Assembly: GCF_004116455.1 (NCBI RefSeq)
Contig: NZ_PDJU01000004.1
Coordinates: 122,222 to 186,221 of the forward strand
DNA length: 64,000 bases
Direction: 5' to 3'
Origin: Arcobacter sp. F155
GTDB taxonomy: Bacteria > Campylobacterota > Campylobacteria > Campylobacterales > Arcobacteraceae
Each line of letters opens with the position of its first letter. Within the stretch, counting starts at the first letter, position 1. Under the pieces are notes generated by a model. The model saw nothing but the letters and a program-made list of their open reading frames with translations, did not search any database and had not been told where the DNA came from. Positions 8,499-17,811 of the stretch are shown piece by piece. Made by a program: the position numbers and the translations under genes.

Positions 8499-10058
8499 AT
8501 GAAAGAAACTTTCCAACAACAATTACAAACACTTTTAAAGTGTGATTTAAAACAACTTTTTCCCCTTGCAAGATCTATGAATAGAAAACTAAAGTTTTTT
8601 GTAGGACCAACAAATTCAGGGAAAACATATAATGCAATGAAAGAGTTAAAAGAGGCTAACTCTGGTCTTTATTTAGCTCCTTTAAGATTACTTGCCCTAG
8701 AAGGCCATGAAGAGCTAAAAGAAGCAGGAATTGAAAACTCACTTATTACAGGTGAAGAACAACAAATAAATGAAGATGCAGCTCATGTTTGTTCAACTAT
8801 TGAGATGCTTGATTTTAATCTTGATGTCGATGTAGCAATTATCGATGAAGTTCAGATGTTAGATGACATAGATAGAGGTTGGGCTTGGGTAAATGCAATC
8901 ATTGGCTGTCCAGCAAAAACTGTTATTATGACTGGCTCTGTAAATGCTTTAGATGCTGTTAAAAAAATAGCTTCTTATTTAGGTGAAGAGCTTGAAATAG
9001 TAAAACACAAAAGAAAAACTCCACTACAAGTTATGGAAAGGCACACTTCTTTAGATAACCTAGAACCTGCAACTGCTCTTATTGCATTTTCTAGAATGGA
9101 TGTTTTAAAACTAAAACAAAAATTACAAAAGAAATACAGGGTTTCTGTTATCTATGGAAATTTATCACCAGAAGTTAGACGGGATGAAGCAAGAAGATTT
9201 AGAGAAAGAAAAAGTGATATTTTAATTGCAACAGATGCAATTGCGATGGGTTTAAATCTTCCAATTAAAAATATACTTTTTACTACTGATACAAAATTTG
9301 ATGGAGTAAGTAGAAGAAAAATATCTGTAAATGAGATAGTTCAAATAGCAGGTCGTGCAGGAAGATATAAACTTTTTGATGCAGGTTTTTTAGGTGCTAC
9401 TAGAAGAGATGTTTTATCTTATATCAAAGAAGAGTTTGAGCAACCAGTTGCAACAATTAAACCTCCTTATAAAGTTAAAATTTCAACGGAACAATTACTA
9501 GAATTAAGTAATCATATAAAAACAAAATCATTAGTTAAAATTCTAAAGTTTTTTAAAACAAATATGAAATTCGATGGTCCTTTTATAGCTTCAAATATTT
9601 CATCTTTGATTGAGGCTTCAACTATTGTAGATAAAAGAGAAAAATTAGATTTAGAAGAAAAGTATTTATTAGCACAAGCTCCTATTACAACTAAGTCAAA
9701 TATTATTTTACAGGCTTATGAAGCTTATATTGCAGCAGTTATTAAAAACAAAATTTGTAGGTACAAACCTTCTATTACATTACCTAAAAAAGCAATAACT
9801 CAAAAAGATTTACTACTTGTAGAAGATGAAGTAAAAAAAATATCTTTATACCTTTGGCTTTCTTATAAATTTCCAGATATTTTTGTTGACTATGAAAAAG
9901 CTTTAATTTTAAGAAACTCTTTTAATTCATTTATTGAAAAATCATTAAAAAGTAACCTAAAAGTAGAAAAAAGAGATGAGAAGAAAAAGTTCTTCAATCC
10001 ACGAAGAAATAATCAAAAAAACCCACGTAGAAATTCACGAAGAGAAAGAAGAAGATAA
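8499..10058 (+). CDS. Suv3-like DExH RNA helicase
   Basis: A 519-aa superfamily 2 helicase. Motifs: Walker A GPTNSGKT at 36-43, DEVQ (motif II) in VAIIDEVQMLDD, MTGS (motif III), IATDAIAMGLNLP (motif V) and QIAGRAGRY (motif VI). These sequences are those of Suv3, the mitochondrial and alphaproteobacterial degradosome helicase, rather than DeaD/RhlB types. The C-terminal 35 residues are very basic (KFFNPRRNNQ, then Arg-rich), suiting RNA binding. A role in RNA turnover or ribosome assembly is inferred. It stands alone, divergent from trmA, and its start looks leaderless. Confidence 0.85.
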   Translation: MKETFQQQLQTLLKCDLKQLFPLARSMNRKLKFFVGPTNSGKTYNAMKELKEANSGLYLAPLRLLALEGHEELKEAGIENSLITGEEQQINEDAAHVCSTIEMLDFNLDVDVAIIDEVQMLDDIDRGWAWVNAIIGCPAKTVIMTGSVNALDAVKKIASYLGEELEIVKHKRKTPLQVMERHTSLDNLEPATALIAFSRMDVLKLKQKLQKKYRVSVIYGNLSPEVRRDEARRFRERKSDILIATDAIAMGLNLPIKNILFTTDTKFDGVSRRKISVNEIVQIAGRAGRYKLFDAGFLGATRRDVLSYIKEEFEQPVATIKPPYKVKISTEQLLELSNHIKTKSLVKILKFFKTNMKFDGPFIASNISSLIEASTIVDKREKLDLEEKYLLAQAPITTKSNIILQAYEAYIAAVIKNKICRYKPSITLPKKAITQKDLLLVEDEVKKISLYLWLSYKFPDIFVDYEKALILRNSFNSFIEKSLKSNLKVEKRDEKKKFFNPRRNNQKNPRRNSRRERRR

Positions 10059-10119
10059 TTAATAAATTTTTTGGTAAAATAAATCCTTTAGGCAAAAGGC
10101 AAAACTTGAGGAAACTTAT

Positions 10120-12060
10120 ATGTTAGGTATGTTCAAAGGTGACAATACAGAAGCACTCCATAAGGAGCTTCTTAAGAACTATATTGATGAAAAGAAAATA
10201 CAATCTTTAATAAATAGTGGCGTAGATATCAATAAAAAAGATGCAAAAGGTAGAACTTTATTATTTGAATTAGCTGCAAAAAGAAGAATTGAATCAATAA
10301 AAATATTAATTAAAAATGGTATAGATATTAATGCTGAAGATAATTATGGGAAAACAGTATTAAGTGAAGCTGCCGATAAGATGGATGGAATGATGATTAG
10401 GTTCCTTCTTGATAATGGCTCTTCTGTAAACCATATAAATTCATCAGGAAGAACTGTATTACAAGATGCTGCCTTAGAAGAGAATGACAAAGTATTTAAA
10501 ATTTTAATGGCTCATGAGCCTGACCTTTCAATAACTGACCACTATGGAAGAACTGTTCTTTTTGATGCAGTTGAAGGTGGAAATTTAGAGATTATAAAAG
10601 AAGTTGTAAATAATGTAGATGATATAAATATTACAGATAACAACGGTCAAACAGTACTTTTTCATTCTGTATTAAAAGATGATGATAAAATCACAAAATA
10701 CTTAATTTCAAATGAAATAGATGTAAATGTTTTAGATAAAAAAAGACAAAATGCTTTATTTAATGCAATAGTTTTAGGTTCACAAGCTATTTCTACAATT
10801 GAAGCCTTACTTGAAGCTGGAGTAAAACTTAATATTAAAGACCATGCTGATAAAACTCTTTTAGATGAAATTTTAAAAATACTTGCAATCTCAAAACTTG
10901 ATGATATCAAAGTTGAAGGTAAATATAGATTTGTATCTGCAGATAGAAACTATTTAAAACTAACAGGATTTTTAATTGATAATGGACTTGCAATCAATAG
11001 AACAGATTCTCAGGGTAAAACTGTTTTATACAAAGAGGTTGAAAGAGAAAATTATGACACAATAGATTTCCTTTTAGCTTCAGGTGCTGATATTAATGCT
11101 CAGGATAATGAAGGAAGAACTGTACTTTTTGATGCAGTTTTAAAAGGTCCTTCAAATATGAATATGATTGATCACTTGATTGAAAATGGAGTAGATGTTG
11201 ATCATAGAGATTATTCTGAGAGAACTATTATTGATGATTTATGTGAAGCAGTATTAATCACTCAAAGTAATAAAAAGCCTACTTTAAAAAGATTTTTAGA
11301 GTTAAAGGAAACAGAAGACTATTTTGTTTTATTAAAGAAAATGCTTTTATTTAAACCAAAAATAAATCAACCAAAAGCAAATGGAAGAACTCTTATTTTT
11401 GAATTAGTAAATGAAAATAACTTAGAACTTATTAAGATGATAGTTAATGCAGGAGCTGATCTAAATGTTGAGGATTATGATGGAGCTACACCTTTATCAT
11501 ATATGATTGACAATGGTTTAAAAATAACAAGACAAAGAGAAAAAGAGCTATTTTTAGAAAGACTTGTTTTTTTACTTAAATTTAGAGTAGAAATAAATAC
11601 TGTTGATAAAGATGGAAGAACTATTTTCCATAAAGCAGTAATGGCTGATGATATTGAAGTAGTAGAAAAACTATTAAGTAAAAAAACAAATCTTGATATT
11701 AGAGATAAGCAAGGAAGAACAGCACTTCATCATACTCAATGGAAAGGTAATTATAAAATTGCAAGACTATTAATTTCTGCGGGAGCTGATATAAATGCAG
11801 CAGATTATGCAGGTTTTACAATTCTTAATTATGCTGCAATTTTAGGACATACAAGATTAGTTGTAGTATTAATTGCCTCTGGTATTTTAATGTATAACCA
11901 TAGAAAAAAGAGTAAATCAGTAGCCAAATTCTTTAAAGAAAGAGAAGCAAATTTAGATAAATTAATCAATGCAAATTTAACTGATGAAAAGATGAAAAGA
12001 GCTTTACAAGAAGTTGTAGATAATCTAAAAAAAGAAATTAACGACGCATTAGAGGGATAA
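10120..12060 (+). CDS. Large ankyrin-repeat protein
   Basis: A 646-aa protein made almost entirely of ankyrin repeats of the form D-x-x-GRTVLFDAV-x-x-x-N-x-EIIK-x-LI-x-NGADIN, about sixteen by eye, some degenerate. There is no signal peptide; one hydrophobic stretch near 580-590 (RLVVVLIASGILMY) belongs to the last repeat rather than a clear membrane span. The final 60 residues are charged helix. Ankyrin arrays bind proteins, so a scaffold role in the cytoplasm is likely, but the partner is unknown. The ATG has a GAGGAAA site. It ends six bases before glmU, which suggests co-transcription with cell-envelope genes. Confidence 0.85.
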   Translation: MLGMFKGDNTEALHKELLKNYIDEKKIQSLINSGVDINKKDAKGRTLLFELAAKRRIESIKILIKNGIDINAEDNYGKTVLSEAADKMDGMMIRFLLDNGSSVNHINSSGRTVLQDAALEENDKVFKILMAHEPDLSITDHYGRTVLFDAVEGGNLEIIKEVVNNVDDINITDNNGQTVLFHSVLKDDDKITKYLISNEIDVNVLDKKRQNALFNAIVLGSQAISTIEALLEAGVKLNIKDHADKTLLDEILKILAISKLDDIKVEGKYRFVSADRNYLKLTGFLIDNGLAINRTDSQGKTVLYKEVERENYDTIDFLLASGADINAQDNEGRTVLFDAVLKGPSNMNMIDHLIENGVDVDHRDYSERTIIDDLCEAVLITQSNKKPTLKRFLELKETEDYFVLLKKMLLFKPKINQPKANGRTLIFELVNENNLELIKMIVNAGADLNVEDYDGATPLSYMIDNGLKITRQREKELFLERLVFLLKFRVEINTVDKDGRTIFHKAVMADDIEVVEKLLSKKTNLDIRDKQGRTALHHTQWKGNYKIARLLISAGADINAADYAGFTILNYAAILGHTRLVVVLIASGILMYNHRKKSKSVAKFFKEREANLDKLINANLTDEKMKRALQEVVDNLKKEINDALEG

Positions 12061-12066
12061 TAATAA

Positions 12067-13401
12067 ATGTCAAATAAATCAATTATAATTTTAGCAGCTG
12101 GAGCTGGAACTAGAATGAAATCAACAACACCAAAGGTTTTACATAAAATCTCTGGTAAACCTATGTTATATTATTCGATAAAAGAAGCTTTAACAATTAG
12201 TGATGATGTGACAGTTGTACTTTACCACCAAGCACAAAGAGTACAAGAAGAGATGGAAAAGTATTTTACAAATATTAATTTTGTAATTCAAGACCACGAA
12301 AATTATCCAGGTACTGGTGGGGCAGTTATGAATATAACTCCTAAGTACGAACAAACATTAGTTTTAAATGGAGATATGCCTTTAATTCAAGCAGTCGAGT
12401 TAGAAAAATTTGATATTCTCTACTCTTCGAGTAATCGTTCTGAAGCTGATGCAATTATTGTTATGTCAGTACTTGAACTAGAAGATGCAAATGGATATGG
12501 TAGAGTTGTAATTGAAAATAGTAATGTTAAAAAAATAGTTGAACAAAAAGATGCAAATGAAGCTGAACTTAAAATTACAACAGCAAATGCTGGAATTTAC
12601 CAATTTGATACGAAATTTTTATTAGAAAACTTACCAAAACTTTCAAACGATAATGCTCAAAAAGAGTACTATATTACTGATTTAATAGAAATGGCAATCT
12701 CTCAAGGAAAAGTTTTAAAACCAATTGTAGTAAGTGAAGAGAACTTTAAAGGGGTTAACTCTAAAGTTGAACTAGCTGATGCCGAAGTAATTCACCAAAA
12801 TAGAATCAAAAAAGCTTTTATGGCTGAGGGTGTGATTATGAGACTACCTGATACTATTTATATAGAAGAGGGTGTTCAAATTGAAGGTGAGTCTATCTTA
12901 GAAAATGGAGTTACTCTTTTAGGAAACTCTAAAATAGTTAATTCTCATATTAAAACAAATACAGTAATTGAAGACTCTATTTTAGTAGATTCTGATGCTG
13001 GACCTATGGCAAGAATTAGACCAGGATCTGAACTTGATTCAACTCACATTGGAAACTTTGTAGAGACAAAAAAAGCAAAATTAAATGGTGTAAAAGCAGG
13101 ACACTTAGCATATCTTGGTGATTGTGAAATTGATGAGGGTACAAATATAGGTTGTGGAACAATTACTTGTAATTATGATGGAATCAATAAGTATAAAACA
13201 ATTATTGGTAAAAATGTATTTGTAGGAAGTGATACACAATTTGTAGCTCCAATAATAGTAGAAGATGATGTTCTTATTGGTGCTGGAAGTACTGTAACAA
13301 GTGATTTAAAAAAAGGACAACTTTATACAACTAGAGCTAAAAAAAGAGTTGTAGAAGGTTATTTTTATAAACATTTTAATCAAGAAAAGACAGAAAAGTA
13401 G
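12067..13401 (+). CDS. glmU: Bifunctional N-acetylglucosamine-1-phosphate uridyltransferase / glucosamine-1-phosphate acetyltransferase
   Basis: GlmU makes UDP-GlcNAc for peptidoglycan and LPS in two cytoplasmic steps. The N-terminal pyrophosphorylase domain has the nucleotide-binding loop LAAGAGTRMKSTTPKVLH (residues 9-26), then YPGTGGAV and NGDMP. The C-terminal left-handed beta-helix has hexapeptide repeats and the acetyltransferase segment GNFVETKKAKL, then GCGTITCNYDG and GSDTQFVAP. At 444 aa the length is normal. It sits between the ankyrin gene and coaBC with gaps of a few bases. Confidence 0.95.
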   Translation: MSNKSIIILAAGAGTRMKSTTPKVLHKISGKPMLYYSIKEALTISDDVTVVLYHQAQRVQEEMEKYFTNINFVIQDHENYPGTGGAVMNITPKYEQTLVLNGDMPLIQAVELEKFDILYSSSNRSEADAIIVMSVLELEDANGYGRVVIENSNVKKIVEQKDANEAELKITTANAGIYQFDTKFLLENLPKLSNDNAQKEYYITDLIEMAISQGKVLKPIVVSEENFKGVNSKVELADAEVIHQNRIKKAFMAEGVIMRLPDTIYIEEGVQIEGESILENGVTLLGNSKIVNSHIKTNTVIEDSILVDSDAGPMARIRPGSELDSTHIGNFVETKKAKLNGVKAGHLAYLGDCEIDEGTNIGCGTITCNYDGINKYKTIIGKNVFVGSDTQFVAPIIVEDDVLIGAGSTVTSDLKKGQLYTTRAKKRVVEGYFYKHFNQEKTEK

Positions 13402-13405
13402 AGCC

Positions 13406-14644
13406 ATGCTTTTAAAAAACAGAAACATTTTACTTTGTATTACGGGTTCTATTGCTGTATATAAAGCTTTAGAGTTAGTAAGGCTTTATATAAAAAGTGG
13501 TGCAAATGTAAAAGTTCTTATGACTGAAGCTTCTCAAAGATTTGTAACAAAACTATCTTTTGAAGCAATCTCTCAAAACAAAGTTTTAGATGAGTCTTCT
13601 GAGTCATGGGAGAAAAATCAAGATTATAATCATATTGATATTGGAAAGTGGGCTGATATTTTAGTGGTAGCTCCTTGTAGTGCAAATACAATAAATAAAT
13701 TAGCAAATGGAATTGCAGATAATCTATTAACACAAACTGTTCTAGCATATAAGGGCAAAAAAGTAATAGCACCAGCAGCAAATACAAATATGATTGAAAA
13801 TCAAATTACAATTAAAAGTTTAAAAAAGCTAAAAAAACTTGGCTTTGAGCTTATAAATTCACAAGTAAAAGAGTTAGCTTGTAAAGATGTGGGAAATGGA
13901 GCTTTAGCAGAGCCTGAGACTATTTTTTATAAAACAGCAAGAGAACTTTTAAAAGAAAAGTATTGGCTTGATAGAAGTGTTATTTTAAGTGGTGGTGGAA
14001 CTGTTGAAAAGATTGATGATGTAAGATATATTTCAAACTATTCATCTGGAAAAATGGCTTCTTCTTTAGCACTTGCTTTATATTTAAAAGGCGCAGATGT
14101 AAATCTAGTTAGTACAAGAGGCCATGAACATCTAGAAAGCTCTCTTTCAGAGATTAAAACTTTTAACATTCAAAGCTCATATGCTATGTATGAAGATTTA
14201 GAAATCTTAATAAAAAAAGCAAAAAAAGATAATGAAAAAGCAAAAAAACCATATCTTTTTATGGTTGCAGCAGTAAGTGATTATGTGCCAAGTGAAGACT
14301 TTGAGGGTAAACTAAAAAAAGAGATGGTAGGACAAGCTTGGAATTTGAAGCTAAAACAAAATATTGATATCTTAAACTCTTTAGATAAAAAAGCTTTAAT
14401 TTCAATTGGCTTTAAAGCAGAAATGGATGAAGTTGTAGCAAATGAAAATGCAACAAAAATGCTTGAAAAGAAAAACCTTGATGCTGTTTGCCTAAATATT
14501 TTAAAAGATAAAAACTCTTTTGGAACAAGTGATAATGCAATAGAGCTTATATTTGAGAATGAAAGCTTCTCTTATGAAGGTCAAAAAGATGAAATCTCAT
14601 TTGATATAATAGAGAAGTTAGCCCAAAAGTTTGCCAATGAGTAA
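13406..14644 (+). CDS. coaBC: Phosphopantothenoylcysteine decarboxylase / phosphopantothenate-cysteine ligase
   Basis: A 412-aa fusion catalysing two steps of coenzyme A synthesis. The CoaC flavoprotein half shows LCITGSIAVYKA (9-20), PCSANTINKLANGIADN, PAANTNM and the lid Cys in ACKDVGNGALAEPE. The CoaB half starts near residue 190 with SGGGTVEKIDDVRYISNYSS, then MVAAVSDYVP and IGFKAEM. Its stop overlaps the uppS start by eight bases, showing tight coupling in this operon. Confidence 0.95.
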   Translation: MLLKNRNILLCITGSIAVYKALELVRLYIKSGANVKVLMTEASQRFVTKLSFEAISQNKVLDESSESWEKNQDYNHIDIGKWADILVVAPCSANTINKLANGIADNLLTQTVLAYKGKKVIAPAANTNMIENQITIKSLKKLKKLGFELINSQVKELACKDVGNGALAEPETIFYKTARELLKEKYWLDRSVILSGGGTVEKIDDVRYISNYSSGKMASSLALALYLKGADVNLVSTRGHEHLESSLSEIKTFNIQSSYAMYEDLEILIKKAKKDNEKAKKPYLFMVAAVSDYVPSEDFEGKLKKEMVGQAWNLKLKQNIDILNSLDKKALISIGFKAEMDEVVANENATKMLEKKNLDAVCLNILKDKNSFGTSDNAIELIFENESFSYEGQKDEISFDIIEKLAQKFANE

Positions 14645-15329
14645 AGAAAAAAAACAAAATCCTATACATATTGCTATGATAATGGATGGTAATGGTAGAT
14701 GGGCAGAAGAGAAAGGCTTAAAAAGAACAGCTGGACATGAAGAAGGTGCAAAAACAGTTAGAAGAATAACTAAGCATTGTTCAGAACTTGGAGTAAAATA
14801 TTTAACTCTTTATGCTTTTTCCACTGAGAATTGGGCCAGACCAAAACTTGAAGTTGAATTTTTAATGAAGCTTTTAGAAAAGTATTTAAAAAGTGAACTT
14901 CAAGTTTATTTAGAAAATTCTATTAGATTTAAAGCAATTGGAGACTTATCAAAGTTTTCAAAATCTTTACAAAAGATTATTAGACAAACAGAAGAAAAAA
15001 CGGCAAATGGGAAAAATCTTACTCAAGTTTTAGCTTTAAATTATGGTTCTCAAGATGAAATCTTAAGAGCAATAAAGAAGTTAAATGAAAAGCAATTAGA
15101 AGTTACAAAAGAGAATTTTGAATCTTGCCTTGATACAGCTAATATTCCAGATGTGGATATGTTAATTCGTACAAGTGGTGAAATTAGATTATCTAACTAT
15201 CTTCTTTGGCAAAATGCCTATGCTGAACTATTTTTTACAAATACATATTGGCCAGAGTTTTCAACGTCAGAATTAGATGATATGGTAAGTGATTTTGTAA
15301 ATAGAGAACGAAGATTTGGAGCTATTTAG
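14637..15329 (+). CDS. uppS: Isoprenyl (undecaprenyl diphosphate) synthase
   Basis: A 230-aa cis-prenyltransferase that builds the C55 lipid carrier for peptidoglycan and surface glycans. Signatures: IAMIMDGNGRWA at the N-terminus with the catalytic Asp, YAFSTENWARP, and RTSGEIRLSNYLLWQ near the end, followed by AYAELFFT. The ATG at 14637 lies inside the coaBC end; a TTG two codons upstream is less likely. Together with glmU this makes the operon a precursor-supply unit for the envelope. Confidence 0.95.
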   Translation: MSKEKKQNPIHIAMIMDGNGRWAEEKGLKRTAGHEEGAKTVRRITKHCSELGVKYLTLYAFSTENWARPKLEVEFLMKLLEKYLKSELQVYLENSIRFKAIGDLSKFSKSLQKIIRQTEEKTANGKNLTQVLALNYGSQDEILRAIKKLNEKQLEVTKENFESCLDTANIPDVDMLIRTSGEIRLSNYLLWQNAYAELFFTNTYWPEFSTSELDDMVSDFVNRERRFGAI

Positions 15330-16074
15330 TTTTATAATTGGAGCTATATTTGGCTCTTTTTTAAATGTTCTTATATTAAGGTTACCACAAGGACAATCCT
15401 TACTTACAAGAAGTAGTTGCCCAAACTGTAATGAAAAAGTTGCTTGGTATAATAATATTCCTATAATATCTTTTTTAATTTTGAAAGCGAAAAGTTCATG
15501 TTGTAATAAAAAAATATCTTTTCAGTATTTTACGGTAGAAGTTTTAGCTGCATTAGTGACTTTTGCTCTTTTTATAAAATTTGATTTTACTTTGGAACTA
15601 TTTTTCTCTGCTATCTTTTTTTATACATTAATTGTTTTATCTTTTATAGATTTTAAATACAAAGCAGTTCCTGATTACTTATTAATTATCTTATTTGTTT
15701 TTTCTTTTTTTATAAAAGAGGGTAGTTTCATTGATGCTTTAAAAGCTGCATGTATTTTAAGTGGAGCTTTTGTTTTATTAAATTTTTTAGTGACTTTTTA
15801 TATTCAAAATATAAAAGCAAGACTTTTTAAAGATGATTCACTAAAAACACAAGAGGCATTAGGAGAAGGAGATATTCCTGTGATTGCTAGTTTTGCAATC
15901 ATTCTTGGAACTTTAGGTTCCTTTGTTGCTATATTTTTTGCTTCAATTTTTGCTATAATAGCAAGTTTATATTATAGGTACAAAAATAAAGAGTTAGAAA
16001 TACCATTTATACCATTTTTATCATTAGGCTTTTTATTTGAATACTTTTTTGAGATTACAAAGGTTATTTTTTGA
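15316..16074 (+). CDS. Prepilin peptidase (A24 family)
   Basis: A 252-aa polytopic inner-membrane aspartic protease that cleaves and usually N-methylates type IV prepilins or pseudopilins. It begins with the family hallmark GAIFGSFLNVLILRLP, has a cytoplasmic CPNC pair near residue 35 and CC near 58 in place of the full four-Cys zinc site, and keeps both catalytic Asp contexts (IDFKYKAVPD and GEGDIP). Start is TTG at 15316, overlapping the uppS end by 14 bases. The shortened Cys site (C-C instead of C-x-x-C) is an oddity. No pilin gene is nearby. Confidence 0.85.
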   Translation: MELFSFIIGAIFGSFLNVLILRLPQGQSLLTRSSCPNCNEKVAWYNNIPIISFLILKAKSSCCNKKISFQYFTVEVLAALVTFALFIKFDFTLELFFSAIFFYTLIVLSFIDFKYKAVPDYLLIILFVFSFFIKEGSFIDALKAACILSGAFVLLNFLVTFYIQNIKARLFKDDSLKTQEALGEGDIPVIASFAIILGTLGSFVAIFFASIFAIIASLYYRYKNKELEIPFIPFLSLGFLFEYFFEITKVIF

Positions 16075-17087
16075 AATTAAAACACTATTTACTTAATCAA
16101 TTTGCACATACTTTTTTACCTATTTTTTTAGGTCTTTATTTTATTACATCAATTATTTTCTTAGTAAAAATTGCTGCTTTAACATCAGTAATTACAATGA
16201 ATGTCTTTGAGCTACTTAGATTATACATGTATGTTATTCCAACGATTATTTTTTATACTCTTCCAATATCATTTTTTGTTTCTTTAGTTATTACACTAGG
16301 AAAACTATCAAGTGAGTATGAACTTATTGTTATTACTTCCTTTGGATTAAATCCATTAAGAATTTTAAGAATATTTTTACCAATTACTCTAATATTGTCT
16401 ATCTCTTTGATATTTGTTTCAGTAGGTCTTATTCCTAAAGCAAAGTTTTTAAATGAAAGATTTCTAGACCAAAAACAAAAAGAAGCAAACTTTAATATCA
16501 AAGCTTCAGAGTTTGGGCAGAAATTTGGTAAATGGTTAATCTATATTGATGAAAAAAATGATAAAACATATAAAGAAGTAAAACTATTTAAAACAGAAAA
16601 TGCTAAAGACCAATTTATTATTTCAAAAAGTGCGAAGCTTGTAAATGAAGAGGGTGAACTTAGTTTTAAACTTTATAATGGAAAATCATTTTTAATTGAT
16701 CAAGAAGAGTTAAATCAAATTGATTATAAAAGGCTTGATATTAATGATTCAGTTTCAAAAAACAATCAAAGTTTTTTTACTGATAGTTATAGTTTCTGGG
16801 TTAAAGAACTTAATGCAAATGAGCAAGAAGATAAGTTCTCTTTTTATATTTTAACTTCTCTTTTCCCTTTAATGTCACTATTTCTAGTTGTTGCCTTTGG
16901 ATATTTCAATCCAAGGTATGATAAGAATAAAGCTGTATCTTATGCAATGGTTTCTGTTGTAGTTTTTTATATTCTTTTAGAACTTTTAACAGATAAATTT
17001 TTATTAAATTCACTATTTATATTACCAGTAATTTGGATTATAGGTACGTATTTAGTATATACAAGAACAGTAAAACAACAATATTAA
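16071..17087 (+). CDS. LPS export permease, LptF/LptG (YjgP/YjgQ) family
   Basis: This 338-aa permease has membrane helices near both ends (about residues 12-35, 55-75, 98-120 and three between 255 and 335) around a periplasmic jellyroll-like middle, the layout of LptF/LptG. With LptB it extracts LPS or lipooligosaccharide from the inner membrane for transport to the surface. The N-terminal LKHYLLNQFAHTFLPIFLGL is typical. Start is TTG at 16071, overlapping the previous stop by four bases. No partner permease is next to it, so LptF versus LptG is not settled. Confidence 0.85.
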   Translation: MKLKHYLLNQFAHTFLPIFLGLYFITSIIFLVKIAALTSVITMNVFELLRLYMYVIPTIIFYTLPISFFVSLVITLGKLSSEYELIVITSFGLNPLRILRIFLPITLILSISLIFVSVGLIPKAKFLNERFLDQKQKEANFNIKASEFGQKFGKWLIYIDEKNDKTYKEVKLFKTENAKDQFIISKSAKLVNEEGELSFKLYNGKSFLIDQEELNQIDYKRLDINDSVSKNNQSFFTDSYSFWVKELNANEQEDKFSFYILTSLFPLMSLFLVVAFGYFNPRYDKNKAVSYAMVSVVVFYILLELLTDKFLLNSLFILPVIWIIGTYLVYTRTVKQQY

Positions 17088-17088
17088 A

Positions 17089-17811
17089 ATGAATGCGAAA
17101 TTTGTAATATCCTATGATGGAACAAAGTTTCAAGGAAGTCAAACTCAACCAAATGGCTTAAGTGTAGAAGATGCACTACTAAAAGCTTTTAAGCAAATAA
17201 ATATAGAAACAAAAATTGTTCTTAGTGGTAGAACGGATAAAGATGTTCATGCTACAGGACAAGTTTTTAATTGTATTATTCCTTCTTTTTGGTTTGATTT
17301 AAAAAAGCTAAAAAAAGTACTTAATCATCAGCTTCCTTCTTCTATTTCTATAAAATCTATTCATCAAATAAGTGAAGAGTTTCACTCAAGATTTCATGCT
17401 AAAAAAAGAGTTTATAGATATTTAGTAACAACAAAAAAGCCTACAGTTTTTAGTGCGGATTATATCTCTTACCATAAAAATATAGATGAAGAAAAAATAA
17501 AAGAGGCTATCAAACTTTTTGAAGGAGTTCATGACTTTGAGTATTTCCATAAAAAGGGAAGTGATAAAGATAATACAGTAAGAGAAGTCTTTTCTACAAA
17601 GTTTTATAAGTATAAAGATATTTATGTTTTTAATTTTTGTGCAAACTCTTATTTAAGGTCTCAAATTAGACTTATGGTTGGCATACTTCTTAAAATATCT
17701 GATGGGAAACTCACCCTTGAAGATTTAAAAAAACAACTTGAAAAAAAACAACACAAGTTTAAAACTCCTGCAAGCCCTTGTGGTCTTTATCTTGCAAAGG
17801 TATACTACTAA
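17089..17811 (+). CDS. truA: tRNA pseudouridine(38-40) synthase
   Basis: A 240-aa pseudouridine synthase acting on positions 38-40 of the tRNA anticodon stem-loop. The catalytic Asp is in SGRTDKDVHATGQV (about residues 47-60); FHSRFHAKKRVYRY and the C-terminal NSYLRSQIRLMVG are family motifs. It follows the permease by one base with no visible Shine-Dalgarno site, so translation probably depends on coupling. Its stop overlaps the next gene's ATG. Confidence 0.93.
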   Translation: MNAKFVISYDGTKFQGSQTQPNGLSVEDALLKAFKQINIETKIVLSGRTDKDVHATGQVFNCIIPSFWFDLKKLKKVLNHQLPSSISIKSIHQISEEFHSRFHAKKRVYRYLVTTKKPTVFSADYISYHKNIDEEKIKEAIKLFEGVHDFEYFHKKGSDKDNTVREVFSTKFYKYKDIYVFNFCANSYLRSQIRLMVGILLKISDGKLTLEDLKKQLEKKQHKFKTPASPCGLYLAKVYY

